Below, in pieces: positions 34,547 through 43,716 of a stretch of 64,000 bases of DNA. This stretch comes from Spartobacteria bacterium (GTDB taxonomy: Bacteria; Verrucomicrobiota; Verrucomicrobiia; Chthoniobacterales; UBA10450). The position numbers and the translations under genes were made by a program. Each line of letters begins with the position of its first letter. Position 1 is the first letter of the stretch. Location: NCBI GenBank assembly GCA_003167365.1, contig PMTM01000012.1:217446-281445 (forward strand), read 5' to 3'. The notes under the pieces are model-generated. The model made no database searches. It was given only the letters and a program-made list of their open reading frames with translations, and was not told the DNA's origin.

Positions 34547-35891
34547 ATTCGCCACGCGTCGGCGAGATCGATCCAATGACCGGCGTACTGACGCGCGAGC
34601 GCTTCGGACTTATGAATTCCTCCAGGGCCGCTTCAAATCCCGGATAAGATTCACGCACGCATTCGACATCTTGCACGATCGTCTCGCCCTCCGCGAACAG
34701 GCCGGCGACAGCAAACGCCATGGCGATGCGATGATCGCCAAAACTCGCGACGCGCGCGCCCCGCAACGGGGCCGGCCCATGAATTTCGAGTCCGTCGTTC
34801 ATCTCGATGACTTGCGCGCCCATGATGCGCAAATTATGAGCGATCGCAGCGATGCGATCGGTTTCCTTGACCCGCAATTCTTGGGCGTGCCGGATGATGG
34901 TGGTGCCGGTGGCAAGCGCTCCGGCGACCGCCAGCGCCGGAAGTTCGTCGATGAGCTGAGGCACTTCTTTTCCTTGAATGACGGTGCCTTTGAGCGGCGC
35001 TCCGGTAATTTCGACTATGCCGCGATGCTCTAATTGATCGACATCTTCGACCGCTTCACGGACCTGCGCCCCCATGCGAACGAGAACGCCGAGCAGGGCC
35101 GTACGCGTGTCGTTCAATCCGATACCGCGCACCAACAAATGGCCTCCTGGTTGTGCGGCCGCCGCGACCAGCCAAAAAGCGGCGGATGAAATATCACCGG
35201 GAATGGTGAAGTCGCGCGACTCAGGCACTTGATCGCCGAAGACGCTGACGCAGCCGTTGCCGTCCGTTGCGGTGCGAACGAGAAAATAATTAAACAGGAG
35301 CTCGGTGTGATTTCGACTGGCGGAAGGTTCGTCGATTGTGGTTTTGCCCTTGGCAAACAAACCGGCCAGAAGCACCGCGCTTTTTACCTGTGCGCTTGCG
35401 ACGGGCGAATTGTAATGAATTCCACGAAGCGAGCCGCCGCGAATGCGCAACGGCGGCGTGTGTTCGGGACCTTCGGCGACAATGTCCGCTCCCATCTGCC
35501 GTAGCGGAGCGATCACACGATCCATGGGGCGGCGAGACAACGAGGCATCGCCGACGAGCCGACTTTCAAATGTCTGACCCGCAAGCAATCCCGCCAGCAA
35601 CCGCATGGCGGTGCCGGAATTTCCGCAATCAATTTCTCCCTTGGGCGGTGTGAGCACCCTCCTTTTTCCGTGAACGACGAGCACGTCCGGCTCAGGTTGT
35701 TCGATTTGAATGCCGAGAGCGCGCAACGCATTGACCGTATGCATGCAATCTTCGCTCGAAAGAAAGCCGTGCAGCGTGCAGGTGCCGTTGGACAAAGCCG
35801 CGATAATGGCGGCGCGATGCGAAATGCTTTTGTCGCCCGGAACAGTGATCTCCGCCTCAACACGCGGCGCTCGCTTTACGCGGAATTCCAT
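34545..35891 (-). CDS. aroA: 3-phosphoshikimate 1-carboxyvinyltransferase (EPSP synthase), class II type
   Basis: A 448-residue EPSP synthase of the shikimate pathway. It carries all four short motifs used to define class II enzymes: GDKS (in VPGDKSISHRA), SAQVK, RNHTE (in SASRNHTELL) and NDTR. Other conserved parts are CGNSGTAMRLLAGLL, SRRPMDRVI, ELRVKETDR and FGDHRIAMAFAVAG. Class II enzymes are often glyphosate-insensitive, but that has to be measured. It is followed by cmk and a plsC-like gene on the same strand. Confidence 0.95.
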   Translation of the reverse strand: MEFRVKRAPRVEAEITVPGDKSISHRAAIIAALSNGTCTLHGFLSSEDCMHTVNALRALGIQIEQPEPDVLVVHGKRRVLTPPKGEIDCGNSGTAMRLLAGLLAGQTFESRLVGDASLSRRPMDRVIAPLRQMGADIVAEGPEHTPPLRIRGGSLRGIHYNSPVASAQVKSAVLLAGLFAKGKTTIDEPSASRNHTELLFNYFLVRTATDGNGCVSVFGDQVPESRDFTIPGDISSAAFWLVAAAAQPGGHLLVRGIGLNDTRTALLGVLVRMGAQVREAVEDVDQLEHRGIVEITGAPLKGTVIQGKEVPQLIDELPALAVAGALATGTTIIRHAQELRVKETDRIAAIAHNLRIMGAQVIEMNDGLEIHGPAPLRGARVASFGDHRIAMAFAVAGLFAEGETIVQDVECVRESYPGFEAALEEFISPKRSRVSTPVIGSISPTRGE

Positions 35892-36013
35892 GGCCTCAAT
35901 TTGATTTCGTTTGTCGAACTAAGCACGCGTGCAGCTGAGCCAAAGCTCAGCATCTAACATAAGCGGCGCTTGTCCAGCACGCGCAAATGCCGCGGCGATT
36001 ACACTTCGCCGGT

Positions 36014-36412
36014 TTACGGAACGCGAAATATTTTCTTAAAGTCTGTGTACGGATCCTTGACTTCGGTGCCGGGCGCCATCCCGCGGACATCAATAATCGA
36101 GCCAGGCACGTAAGGGCTCGTAACATAACCGGGCTTCCCTGGAAGCGGAATCCCGTATGGAAGATCTCCTTTCGCGACGTGAGCGGGAGATGCACTAGGC
36201 GCCGCAGTTGTGTCCAGCTGCGTCGGTGGTGTGCCTGCGGGTGAAGCAGGCGCATTGGGGTTGAACGGCTGTTGTGTCGGACCAGCCTGGGCCTGTCCCT
36301 GCTCCGGATATTTCGCCACGCGATGACGAACGCGTTGTGGCGGCTCATCCATATCAGAACAAGACGCGAAAAAGAATCCAGCGAGCAGCGTGAGCGACAG
36401 CAAGAATTTCAT
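36014..36412 (-). CDS. putative lipoprotein
   Basis: A 132-residue lipoprotein: MKFLLSLTLLAGFFFASCS gives a good lipobox at Cys18. The mature chain is Pro/Gln/Ala rich and ends with IPLPGKPGYVTSPYVPGSII and a TDFKKIFRVP tail; the 'GKPGYVxSPY' block is reminiscent of small secreted proteins common in Verrucomicrobia. ATG 36412 is chosen for the signal. No function assigned. Confidence 0.65.
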   Translation of the reverse strand: MKFLLSLTLLAGFFFASCSDMDEPPQRVRHRVAKYPEQGQAQAGPTQQPFNPNAPASPAGTPPTQLDTTAAPSASPAHVAKGDLPYGIPLPGKPGYVTSPYVPGSIIDVRGMAPGTEVKDPYTDFKKIFRVP

Positions 36413-36493
36413 AAGTCGGAGTGCGACGAAATTACCGCGGTTCTCATTCAATGCCAATCGCTAAATCGCTTTGCGGGGCAAGATCGACAAGGG

Positions 36494-36832
36494 CTAGACC
36501 GCATTTTTTTCCACCACCACGGCGGTGCCATAACAAAGGACCTCGGCCACGCCCTGCGCGATCTCAGTGGCATCATAGCGTAATCCGATCACGGCATTCG
36601 CCCCAAGAGCAATGGCGTGCTGGCAAAGCGATTCATAGGCATCCTGGCGGGCACGTTCGCAAAGATCGGTGTAGATGGTGATGTTCCCGCCGACGAGGGT
36701 TTGCAGCGCCGCCCCAATATTTCCAACAATGCTCCGCGAACGCACAATAATCCCACGAACCAAGCCAAGATGTTGCGTAATGCGATAACCATCGAAAGCA
36801 AAAGCCGTCGTGCTCAGAATAGGTTCCCTCAT
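36494..36832 (-). CDS. YbjQ/UPF0145 family protein
   Basis: A 112-residue protein of the YbjQ family (putative heavy-metal-binding domain; function unproved). Signature parts are GYRITQHLGLVRGIIVRSRS, ERARQDAYESLCQHAIALGA and NAVIGLRYDAT, with a final EVLCYGTAVVVE. ATG 36832 gives the family length; the frame runs open upstream to 37456 antisense to the next gene but that part is not real. It is divergent from the response regulator-phosphatase gene. Confidence 0.85.
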   Translation of the reverse strand: MREPILSTTAFAFDGYRITQHLGLVRGIIVRSRSIVGNIGAALQTLVGGNITIYTDLCERARQDAYESLCQHAIALGANAVIGLRYDATEIAQGVAEVLCYGTAVVVEKNAV

Positions 36833-36923
36833 TCGCGTGCCATAACAGAATCGCGCAAAATGGGCGACGCTTTTCCGAACCTGCCATACAATATCCCGCG
36901 GTCCTTGTTTCGATTCTAAAGAA

Positions 36924-38090
36924 ATGCAGAAAAAGCCGGGCGGGAAAATCCTGGTGGTGGATGACGATGCGACAAGTCGCAAGATTTTAGCGCGAACGCT
37001 TTCGGCCGCGGGATACGATTGCTGCGAGGCAGACAATGGTCTGGAGGGACTGAATCTGGTCCGATCCGAACAGCCTTCGCTGCTTCTTCTCGACTTCGAT
37101 ATGCCGGGCCTCGATGGCGCAGAGGTGCTCAAGCGATTACGCGCAAATAACGATCCGGCGGTGGCGCAGATGCCCGCGATCATGCTGACCGGGCATGGCG
37201 GGGAAGAGAGCGAAGTGCTTTGCTTGAAAGCCGGCGCGGACGATTTCGTAACCAAACCAATCAACATCGCCGTGCTGCACGCTCGCATTGAGACACAACT
37301 GCGATTGCGTTTCATGCGCGAGCAACTACAGCAACAAAACGACGAATTGGAAGCATGGCGGCGGAATCTCGAACGGGATTTGGCCGCGGCGCGCCTTACG
37401 CAACAATCGTTAATTCCGCAAAAACCTCCACGGCTGCCGGGATGGCAGGTGGCCACTTATTATCGTCCTGTCATCCAGGTGGGTGGCGACATTTATGGCT
37501 GGTTGCGCATGACTGACGAACGAACCCTTTTTTGGATTGCCGACGCCACCGGACACGGAGCGTCGGCCGCACTTCTCACCACGTTGGCGAAGCTGCTCTT
37601 CCATCATGGCAGCGTCGAGCATAACGAGCCGGTCGCGATCATGCAGGCGGTGAACAACGATTTCCGCAGCATTTTCGGAGCGCGTTCGTTCATGACGGCA
37701 ATGTGCGTAGCGCTCGATCCGAAAACTGGCCGCGCCAGTGTCGTCGGCGCGGGGCATCCTCCATTGCTCGTTCTGCGACATGGAGGCAGCAGGGAACTGA
37801 TAAGTTCCTGCGCGCCGCCGTTAGGCTTAGCGGAACGCTCGCAGTTTGTCAGATCGATTGTCAATCTTGGCCCGCGTGATGCGTTCATCCTTTACACCGA
37901 TGGTTTGTATGGTGGAACCAACGGCGATAAGCAGCGCCTCACGCCGGCGCAGTTCGCCGAGACGCTCGACCCGTCCGCGCCCAGCGCGGACGCGCTCTTG
38001 ACGCAGATGTTGAAGACGGCCGCGCCTTCGGAAAAGAACGGTTTGCTGCCGGACGACATGACCGCGGTCGTTATCCGGCGAAAGAAGTAG
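36924..38090 (+). CDS. response regulator with SpoIIE-type phosphatase output
   Basis: A 388-residue two-domain protein. The receiver domain (KILVVDDDATSRKI, LLLLDFDMPGLDG with phospho-acceptor Asp near 58, MLTGHGG, FVTKPI) is followed by a coiled helix (REQLQQQNDELEAWRRNLE) and an RsbU/SpoIIE PP2C domain (VGGDIYGWL, FWIADATGHGASAALL, VGAGHPPLLVL, FILYTDGLYGG, DDMTAVVIRR). It should be switched by phosphorylation and act on a STAS protein, but no STAS gene is adjacent. ATG 36924 is the first plausible start. Confidence 0.92.
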   Translation: MQKKPGGKILVVDDDATSRKILARTLSAAGYDCCEADNGLEGLNLVRSEQPSLLLLDFDMPGLDGAEVLKRLRANNDPAVAQMPAIMLTGHGGEESEVLCLKAGADDFVTKPINIAVLHARIETQLRLRFMREQLQQQNDELEAWRRNLERDLAAARLTQQSLIPQKPPRLPGWQVATYYRPVIQVGGDIYGWLRMTDERTLFWIADATGHGASAALLTTLAKLLFHHGSVEHNEPVAIMQAVNNDFRSIFGARSFMTAMCVALDPKTGRASVVGAGHPPLLVLRHGGSRELISSCAPPLGLAERSQFVRSIVNLGPRDAFILYTDGLYGGTNGDKQRLTPAQFAETLDPSAPSADALLTQMLKTAAPSEKNGLLPDDMTAVVIRRKK

Positions 38091-38158
38091 CAACATTATT
38101 TTTTCATTTCGTCAAAATTAGTGTTGCCCTCCCACGAGCGAAGCATTAATCAGCCTCT

Positions 38159-38440
38159 ATGCCGAAAACCAAAAAGACACCTTCCAAACGCAAGCCGAAT
38201 CCCGCCTTCATGCGACCGGTGCAACCCGACGATAAACTAGCTGCCGTTGTTGGTTCGAAACCGATTCCACGTTCCGAGCTCACCAAAAAGCTCTGGGACT
38301 ACATCAAGAAGAACGGTCTTCAGGATAAAAAAGTGAGAACGCAGATCAACGCCGACGACGCGCTCCGGCCGGTATTTAACGGCAAGAGCCAAGTGAGCAT
38401 GTTCGAGATGACCAAGCTGGTCTCGGGTCACATTACCTAG
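38159..38440 (+). CDS. SWIB/MDM2 domain protein
   Basis: A 93-residue stand-alone SWIB protein: VGSKPIPRSELTKKLWDYIKK, then NGLQDKKVRTQINADDALRP, and SMFEMTKLVSGHI. The basic N-terminus (PKTKKTPSKRKPNP) fits DNA association. In bacteria SWIB domains are concentrated in Chlamydiae and Verrucomicrobia, so this is a phylogenetic marker as well. The role is probably chromosomal, but unproved. A perfect hairpin follows 17 bp after the stop codon. Confidence 0.92.
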   Translation: MPKTKKTPSKRKPNPAFMRPVQPDDKLAAVVGSKPIPRSELTKKLWDYIKKNGLQDKKVRTQINADDALRPVFNGKSQVSMFEMTKLVSGHIT

Positions 38441-38457
38441 ATCGCGGATTTCGATTT

Positions 38458-38484
38458 TAGCCCGGCGCTGCTGGCGCCGGGCTA
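38458..38484. repeat. short palindrome after the SWIB gene
   Basis: TAGCCCGGCGC-TGCTG-GCGCCGGGCTA is a perfect 11-bp stem followed by C, resembling a single hairpin of the TGTAG...CTACA elements. No T run follows, but it could act as a weak terminator for the SWIB gene. Confidence 0.65.
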
Positions 38485-38554
38485 CTTGTGTACAATTGCG
38501 GATGCGCCGGCATCTCTTCTTGCGCAATGGAGCCGTCTGCCTGAAATTGCCGGC

Positions 38555-39007
38555 GTGAAATTTTTTCGACTGAGCGCTGCCGCCGTTGCCATTGTTTTTG
38601 CTTCGACTGCCGCGCCAAACGCGCGTGCGGAATCAAACTGGTTGACCGATTACAAAATGGCTCAACAAGAGGCCAAGGCGAACAACAAACTTTTGCTTCT
38701 CGATTTTACCGGATCCGACTGGTGCGGCTGGTGCATAAAATTAAACAAAGAGGTTTTCTCCAAGCCTGAATTCAAGGACTACGCGAATAAGAACCTGGTG
38801 TTGATGGAAGTCGATTTCCCGCGCGGGAAATCCCAGGGCTCTGATATAAAGAAACAGAACGAAGGACTGGCGCAACAGTACCAGATCGAAGGTTTCCCTA
38901 CGATCGTGGTATTGGACGGCGACGGGAAGAAAGTGGGATTGCTCGGCTACATGGCGGGCGGACCCACCGCGTTCATCGCGGAATTGGAAAAGTTGCGCAA
39001 AGGCTAA
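38555..39007 (+). CDS. secreted thioredoxin-fold protein
   Basis: About 150 residues starting at GTG 38555, which gives a clean signal peptide (FFRLSAAAVAIVFASTAAPNARA). The mature part is a thioredoxin_7/DUF255-like fold: KLLLLDFTGSDWCGWCIKLN with a WCGWC active site, then NEGLAQQYQIEGFPTIVVLD with the cis-Pro. It is likely a periplasmic disulfide reductant. A TTG at 38486 would extend it into the palindrome and spoil the signal peptide. Confidence 0.82.
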   Translation: MKFFRLSAAAVAIVFASTAAPNARAESNWLTDYKMAQQEAKANNKLLLLDFTGSDWCGWCIKLNKEVFSKPEFKDYANKNLVLMEVDFPRGKSQGSDIKKQNEGLAQQYQIEGFPTIVVLDGDGKKVGLLGYMAGGPTAFIAELEKLRKG

Positions 39008-39040
39008 GTCAGGTCAGTGCGCTGGCTTCGTTCGGCCGAT

Positions 39041-40933
39041 CTAAACTAGCTTGTTCGTTTCGAAGGCGCGCTGGAGCGCATCCGCCAGCTCGCGCCGCGT
39101 GAATGGCTTCGGGAGCGCGCTGCGAAATCCGTAGGCTAGAAATTGCGATAGCGCTGCTTCGTCGGAGTAGCCACTGCAAATGATGGCGTTTACGTTTGGA
39201 TCGACGCTGCGCAACCGCTCCATTGTCGCCAGACCGCCCATTCCTCCACGAATGGTCGCATCGAGAATGACAGCCTGAAAATTTTCGCCACGGCGCAACG
39301 CGCGCTCGTAAGCTTTCACGGCTTCCATCCCGTCGGGAACCGCTGTCACTTCGTAACCGAGCGTTCCCAGCAGTTGGGACGTGAGATCGCGAATGGCCGC
39401 TTCGTCGTCCATGACGAGAACCTTCTGGTGATTGAAATTGAATACGCGTTCGCTGACTTGCGGCAGCGGCACCGTCAGGTCGCGGTCGGTGGCGGGAAGA
39501 TAGAAGGCGAATGTCGATCCTTCCGGAGAGGAATTCTCCAAATGCAGCATACCGCCGTGTTTTTTCACGATGGAGTAGCCAATGGACAAGCCGAGGCCGC
39601 TCCCGGTTGGCTTGGTCGTAAAGTAGGGATCGAAGATTTTTGTCGCCAGGTCTTCCGCGATTCCCTCGCCGCGATCGGCAATCCTGATCTTGACATAACG
39701 TCCTGGGGGAACAAGTACGCCAGGCTTTCCTTCGAGCTCCACGTTGCGGGCCGAAATACGAACGGTGCCGCCATGGGGCATTGCTTCGCGCGCGTTGATC
39801 ATCAGCGCGTTGATCACCTGTTCGATTTGTCCGGAGTCAACTTCGGCTTTCCAGAGATCGACGGGAATATCGATGTCAGCGCGGAGATTGGAACCGTAGA
39901 GTGAAAATTCAGCCGCTTGCGCGAGCAACTCCGAGATGGACGCGACGCGCTTAAGCGGCGCTCCACCTTTCGAAAAGGTAAGTAATTGACTGGAAAGATG
40001 CGCGGCATGTTGCGCAGCCTGACCCGCTTTGGAAAGGAACGACAGCAAGCTCCCCGCGTCATTGGGCGCTTCAATTTGGGCCAGACCGATGTTTCCCGAG
40101 ATGACCGTGAGAATGTTGTTCAGGTCGTGCGCAATTCCGCCAGCCAGGGTGCCGAGCGACTCCAGCTTGCTCGTAGTCAATCGCTCTTCCTCATTGCGCT
40201 TGCGTTCAGTGGTGTCGCGGAAGAAGACCGATACGCCGCCGCCGCTCGGATAAGCGTGCACTTCGAACCAAATTTTGCCCGCTCCATCGCAAGCTTCGAA
40301 TTCCGCTGGAATCTGTTCCTCCAACACTCGCCGGTAATTGAGCTCGAATGGAGAGCTATTCAGTTCGGGAAACTCCTTCCACAACTCTTTGCCGATTAGA
40401 TCGTCACGCTTTCGCGAGAGTAATCTTTCCGCCTCGGAATTGAGATACGTGAATCTCCATTCGCAATCGACCGCGAAAAATCCGTCGGTTGTGTTTTCGA
40501 GAATGCTGGTCAATGTCCGCGCCGATTCCTGGAGTGCGGCCCGTGCGTGGTTACGCTCCATCAACTCGCGAATCTGCTGCTCTGCCACGGAAAGGCGGAC
40601 ATTTAGAAGGGCTAGATCCAGGGGTTTTGTCAGGTAATCGTTAGCGCCAGCTCTCAGCGCCAATTCCAAGTCCTCGGCTTCCACGCGCGCAGTCACGATC
40701 AGAATAAACATCTCATCACCGTGGGGCCGGGCGCGAAGATCCCGGCAAAGCTGGATCCCGCTCTCTCCGGGCAACATCCAATCGAGAATGAGAAAAGGGA
40801 AATCCTGGCCCACGAGCGCTTGCTTGGCCTCTTCCGCACTGCCTACCGCGGTCACTTCATGTCCACGCCGCTCAATCAAGCGCTGCAAGCTCTTGCGGCT
40901 TTCTAGGTGGTCCTCGACAAGCAATATGTTCAT
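39041..40933 (-). CDS. hybrid histidine kinase (REC-PAS-HisKA-HATPase-REC)
   Basis: A 630-residue cytosolic hybrid kinase with no membrane segment. Order: N-terminal receiver (MNILLVEDHLES, LILDWMLPGESG, YLTKPLDL), PAS (ENTTDGFFAVDCEWRFTYLN), HisKA with phospho-His in LAGGIAHDLNNILTVI, HATPase (NALMINAREAM, DRGEGI, FTTKPTGSGLGLSI), and a C-terminal receiver (VLVMDDEAAIRDL, AVILDATIRGGMGG). The two receivers suggest input by phosphotransfer at the N-terminus. No partner regulator lies next to it; the response regulator-phosphatase at 36924 is a candidate (inference). Confidence 0.93.
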   Translation of the reverse strand: MNILLVEDHLESRKSLQRLIERRGHEVTAVGSAEEAKQALVGQDFPFLILDWMLPGESGIQLCRDLRARPHGDEMFILIVTARVEAEDLELALRAGANDYLTKPLDLALLNVRLSVAEQQIRELMERNHARAALQESARTLTSILENTTDGFFAVDCEWRFTYLNSEAERLLSRKRDDLIGKELWKEFPELNSSPFELNYRRVLEEQIPAEFEACDGAGKIWFEVHAYPSGGGVSVFFRDTTERKRNEEERLTTSKLESLGTLAGGIAHDLNNILTVISGNIGLAQIEAPNDAGSLLSFLSKAGQAAQHAAHLSSQLLTFSKGGAPLKRVASISELLAQAAEFSLYGSNLRADIDIPVDLWKAEVDSGQIEQVINALMINAREAMPHGGTVRISARNVELEGKPGVLVPPGRYVKIRIADRGEGIAEDLATKIFDPYFTTKPTGSGLGLSIGYSIVKKHGGMLHLENSSPEGSTFAFYLPATDRDLTVPLPQVSERVFNFNHQKVLVMDDEAAIRDLTSQLLGTLGYEVTAVPDGMEAVKAYERALRRGENFQAVILDATIRGGMGGLATMERLRSVDPNVNAIICSGYSDEAALSQFLAYGFRSALPKPFTRRELADALQRAFETNKLV

Positions 40934-41142
40934 GCGGACGAAATGCGATCCTCTGAGGGGGGCCGGCCGCAGAACAGATCGCCGCTTCTAGGAAGCAAGA
41001 TGACTGCCAAAGCTTGGCGATTATCCGGTAAAATCTCGCGGGCCGACGCAAGATTGACGTGCAAAAACGGCCTCTGCCCGTCTTGCGTTAATGTCCGGCT
41101 CTGCTAGATACAGCGAGTTCGGCTCAGCCCTTTTTTCTGCTC

Positions 41143-41970
41143 ATGTTGGTTTCCCGTCTTTGGCTTCTTTCCGCATTCACGCTTTTTGCCACATCCTTGC
41201 TCCGCGCTCAGGATACGGCTTTATCGCCGCCGCCGGAAAAAGCTAAATCCGCTGCGCCAACCGAACCGCGCATAAGCTTTAGCTCCGTAAATGTCGACGG
41301 GCCGTACATTGCCATGACCTTTGACGATGGCCCAAGCGCGAAGCTTACCGCCAAATTGCTCGACTTGCTGGCCGCTCGCCACATCAAGGTCACCTTTTTT
41401 GTGATCGGGGAAAATGTTGTGCAACACCCCGAGCTCGTGCAGCGCGCCGCGCGCGAGGGACACGAAATCGGAAATCATTCCTGGTCGCACCCGTATCTCG
41501 CCAAGATGTCGGACGAAGGGGTGCGCCAGCAGTTGCAAAAAACGGACGACGCGATCAAAAACGCAGCTGGAACACGGCCAACGCTGATGCGGCCACCTTA
41601 CGGATCCCTCACCGCGCGCCAGAAAAAATGGATCCACGACGAGTTCGGGTATCGGATCATTTTATGGGATGTCGATCCCCTGGACTGGAAGCGGCCTGGT
41701 CCAACAGTCGTTTGCAATCGCATTGTGAAAGAAACCAGGCCCGGTTCGATTGTCTTGTCGCATGACATTCATCCGGGAACGATTGAAGCGATGCCATCGA
41801 CGCTCGATCAACTCGAAGCCAAAGGTTTCAAATTCGTGACCGTCTCCGAGTTGATCCGAATGGCGCGGCCGGAATCTCCCAAAGCTGCACCGAAAGAGCG
41901 CGCAGCGACGCCATCGGCAATCGGTTCTCCGGCGCCAACATCGACGATCACGGCGTCGCCGAACGGTTAA
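41143..41970 (+). CDS. polysaccharide deacetylase (NodB/CE4 domain), exported
   Basis: A 275-residue secreted carbohydrate esterase family 4 protein with signal peptide (LWLLSAFTLFATSLLRA). Metal and catalytic motifs are all present: MTFDDGPS, HEIGNHSWSHPYL (HxxxH), RPPYGSL, and LWDVDPLDWKRPG, then IVLSHDIHPGT. It should remove acetyl groups from peptidoglycan or another GlcNAc polymer. A Pro/Ala/Ser-rich tail ends it. The dynamin-like GTPase starts 14 bp downstream, so both are likely in one transcript. Confidence 0.92.
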   Translation: MLVSRLWLLSAFTLFATSLLRAQDTALSPPPEKAKSAAPTEPRISFSSVNVDGPYIAMTFDDGPSAKLTAKLLDLLAARHIKVTFFVIGENVVQHPELVQRAAREGHEIGNHSWSHPYLAKMSDEGVRQQLQKTDDAIKNAAGTRPTLMRPPYGSLTARQKKWIHDEFGYRIILWDVDPLDWKRPGPTVVCNRIVKETRPGSIVLSHDIHPGTIEAMPSTLDQLEAKGFKFVTVSELIRMARPESPKAAPKERAATPSAIGSPAPTSTITASPNG

Positions 41971-41984
41971 TTAATCATCCCGGC

Positions 41985-43703
41985 ATGATCGCCGATCAAT
42001 ACCTGCAGCTTCGAAGCGAGCTCGAAACTGCACTCGCCGAATTGCTCAAGCTCGGAACGGAGATGAGACGGCCTTCCTCCATGCTGGATACAATTCATGG
42101 ATTGCTCGCCGACATTCGCGAGCCCTTGCTTTTTGTAGTCGTTGGCGAAGTCAAAGCCGGAAAATCTTCATTGCTCAACGCGCTCTTCGGCCATGAATTT
42201 GCCAGGGCGGACGTCCTCCCGGCGACCGACCGTGTTTATATTTTTCGCCACGGCCCAGAGGATAAGTCCGTTGAAATTTCGCCTCAACTAACCGAACGCT
42301 ACTTGCCGATACCGTTCCTGCGTGATTTTAACGTTGTCGATACTCCAGGCACGAACACGATGGTGACGGAACATCAAACTATTACGGAGAATTTCGTCCC
42401 GCGCGCCGATCTCGTGTTGTTCGTTTTCTCGGTCGCAAATCCGTGGACACAGTCGGCCTGGGATTTCTTGAAACTGGTGCAAAAGAAATGGCTTAAGAAT
42501 GTCGTTTTCGTCTTGCAACAGGCCGATCTGCGGGAGCCGACCGAGATCGATGTTATTCGCCGGCATTTGCAAGACACCGCGATGCAGAAGTTAGGGTTCG
42601 TCCCGCCGATTTTCGCGGTCTCCGCGCGTAAGGCGCTGCTCGCGCGCACGACCGCCCTCGATAAAGAGCGCCTTTGGAATGAGAGCGAATTTGGGCCGCT
42701 CGACGAGCAAATTAATTTGATCGTGGCCGAGTCGAGCGCGCGCATGCTTAAACTGCGTTCGACTACCCAGACCGGGCGCGTCATGCTCGGCGAAATCGCC
42801 GGCGAAATCCGCGAATCTTTCGACGCCATTCTGCGCGACGAAGCACGCCTGACCCGGGTCGATCTTTTTCTTTACGCGCGAAAAGAACAAACTTTGCGGC
42901 AGGTGGCGGGACTTCTTCGCGGTGTAGATCAGGCCTGCCGCGACTCCGCGGCCGAAGGAACGAAATTGCTTGAGGAAAAATTTTCGTTTTGGCGGACGTG
43001 GCGAATTATCTGGAGCCGCGCCCAGTGGCAGCGCGACTTTCAGATCGAAATCGAATCAAAGCTGCGCCGTTCGGTTGAACCGCAGCTGGAGCACGCAGTG
43101 CACTTGCTCGAAGCGGACTTGCGTGGGCTGTGGCCGCAACTGCGCGACATGATCGACACTCATCTCGCCGGCGAATTGCGCGCGCAGGTGCCGAAAACCA
43201 TGCCTGATTTCGCGCGCCAGCGCCGCGAACTCCTGCAATCCATTCAACTCGCTCTGGCCGAGCGCGCCTCGGGAAGAACCGTCGAAGAACAGCTCGCGAA
43301 GCTTTTTCGTGAAACTTCCGCGCGTTTGCGCCTGCCGGCCGGTGTTGCGGCAGTCGGCGGAATAGCGGCACTGATCGCCGCGCTCAGCAGCGCTGCGGTG
43401 GCCGATGTAACGGGGGTTCTGGCGGCGTCGGCCGCAGTGATTGGAACGATCGTGGCGCTCAGGCAACGAAAAAAAATCCTGAACAGTTACCACGAGCAAA
43501 TGACTTCGAAATGCTCAGAGCTGCTCCACGCAATGGAGCAGCAACTCTCACACGCGATCGAATTGTTTTACACGGAGGTTTCCGTGGCATTTCAGCCATT
43601 GGCGGCATTCTGTGTCACGCAGCGGCAGGCTTGCGAACCGCTGGTTCGCCGCACGGAAGCGCTGCAGCAGACATTCGACAAACTGGCGGCGCGGCTCGGA
43701 TAA
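41985..43703 (+). CDS. dynamin-like GTPase
   Basis: A 572-residue bacterial dynamin-like protein. P-loop GEVKAGKSS at residues 54-62, switch Thr in the ATDRVYIF stretch, and DTPGTNTM at 119-126. The G4 motif reads LQQADL where most GTPases have NKxD. A long helical stalk follows, with two hydrophobic stretches near residues 447-485 (GVAAVGGIAALIAAL, VLAASAAVIGTIVAL) that fit the membrane paddle. Such proteins remodel or repair membranes. Only one copy is present; paired arrangements are common in this family. Confidence 0.87.
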   Translation: MIADQYLQLRSELETALAELLKLGTEMRRPSSMLDTIHGLLADIREPLLFVVVGEVKAGKSSLLNALFGHEFARADVLPATDRVYIFRHGPEDKSVEISPQLTERYLPIPFLRDFNVVDTPGTNTMVTEHQTITENFVPRADLVLFVFSVANPWTQSAWDFLKLVQKKWLKNVVFVLQQADLREPTEIDVIRRHLQDTAMQKLGFVPPIFAVSARKALLARTTALDKERLWNESEFGPLDEQINLIVAESSARMLKLRSTTQTGRVMLGEIAGEIRESFDAILRDEARLTRVDLFLYARKEQTLRQVAGLLRGVDQACRDSAAEGTKLLEEKFSFWRTWRIIWSRAQWQRDFQIEIESKLRRSVEPQLEHAVHLLEADLRGLWPQLRDMIDTHLAGELRAQVPKTMPDFARQRRELLQSIQLALAERASGRTVEEQLAKLFRETSARLRLPAGVAAVGGIAALIAALSSAAVADVTGVLAASAAVIGTIVALRQRKKILNSYHEQMTSKCSELLHAMEQQLSHAIELFYTEVSVAFQPLAAFCVTQRQACEPLVRRTEALQQTFDKLAARLG

Positions 43704-43716
43704 ACCGCAAGCTTAT

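Noticed and set aside
36833..37456. Upstream extension of the YbjQ-like ORF
   Set aside because: It is antisense to the response regulator-phosphatase gene, which has clear domains.
41046..41088. Inverted repeat ACGCAAGA/TCTTGCGT before the deacetylase gene
   Set aside because: Only 8 bp arms with a 27-base loop; this is expected by chance at this scale and matches no known operator.
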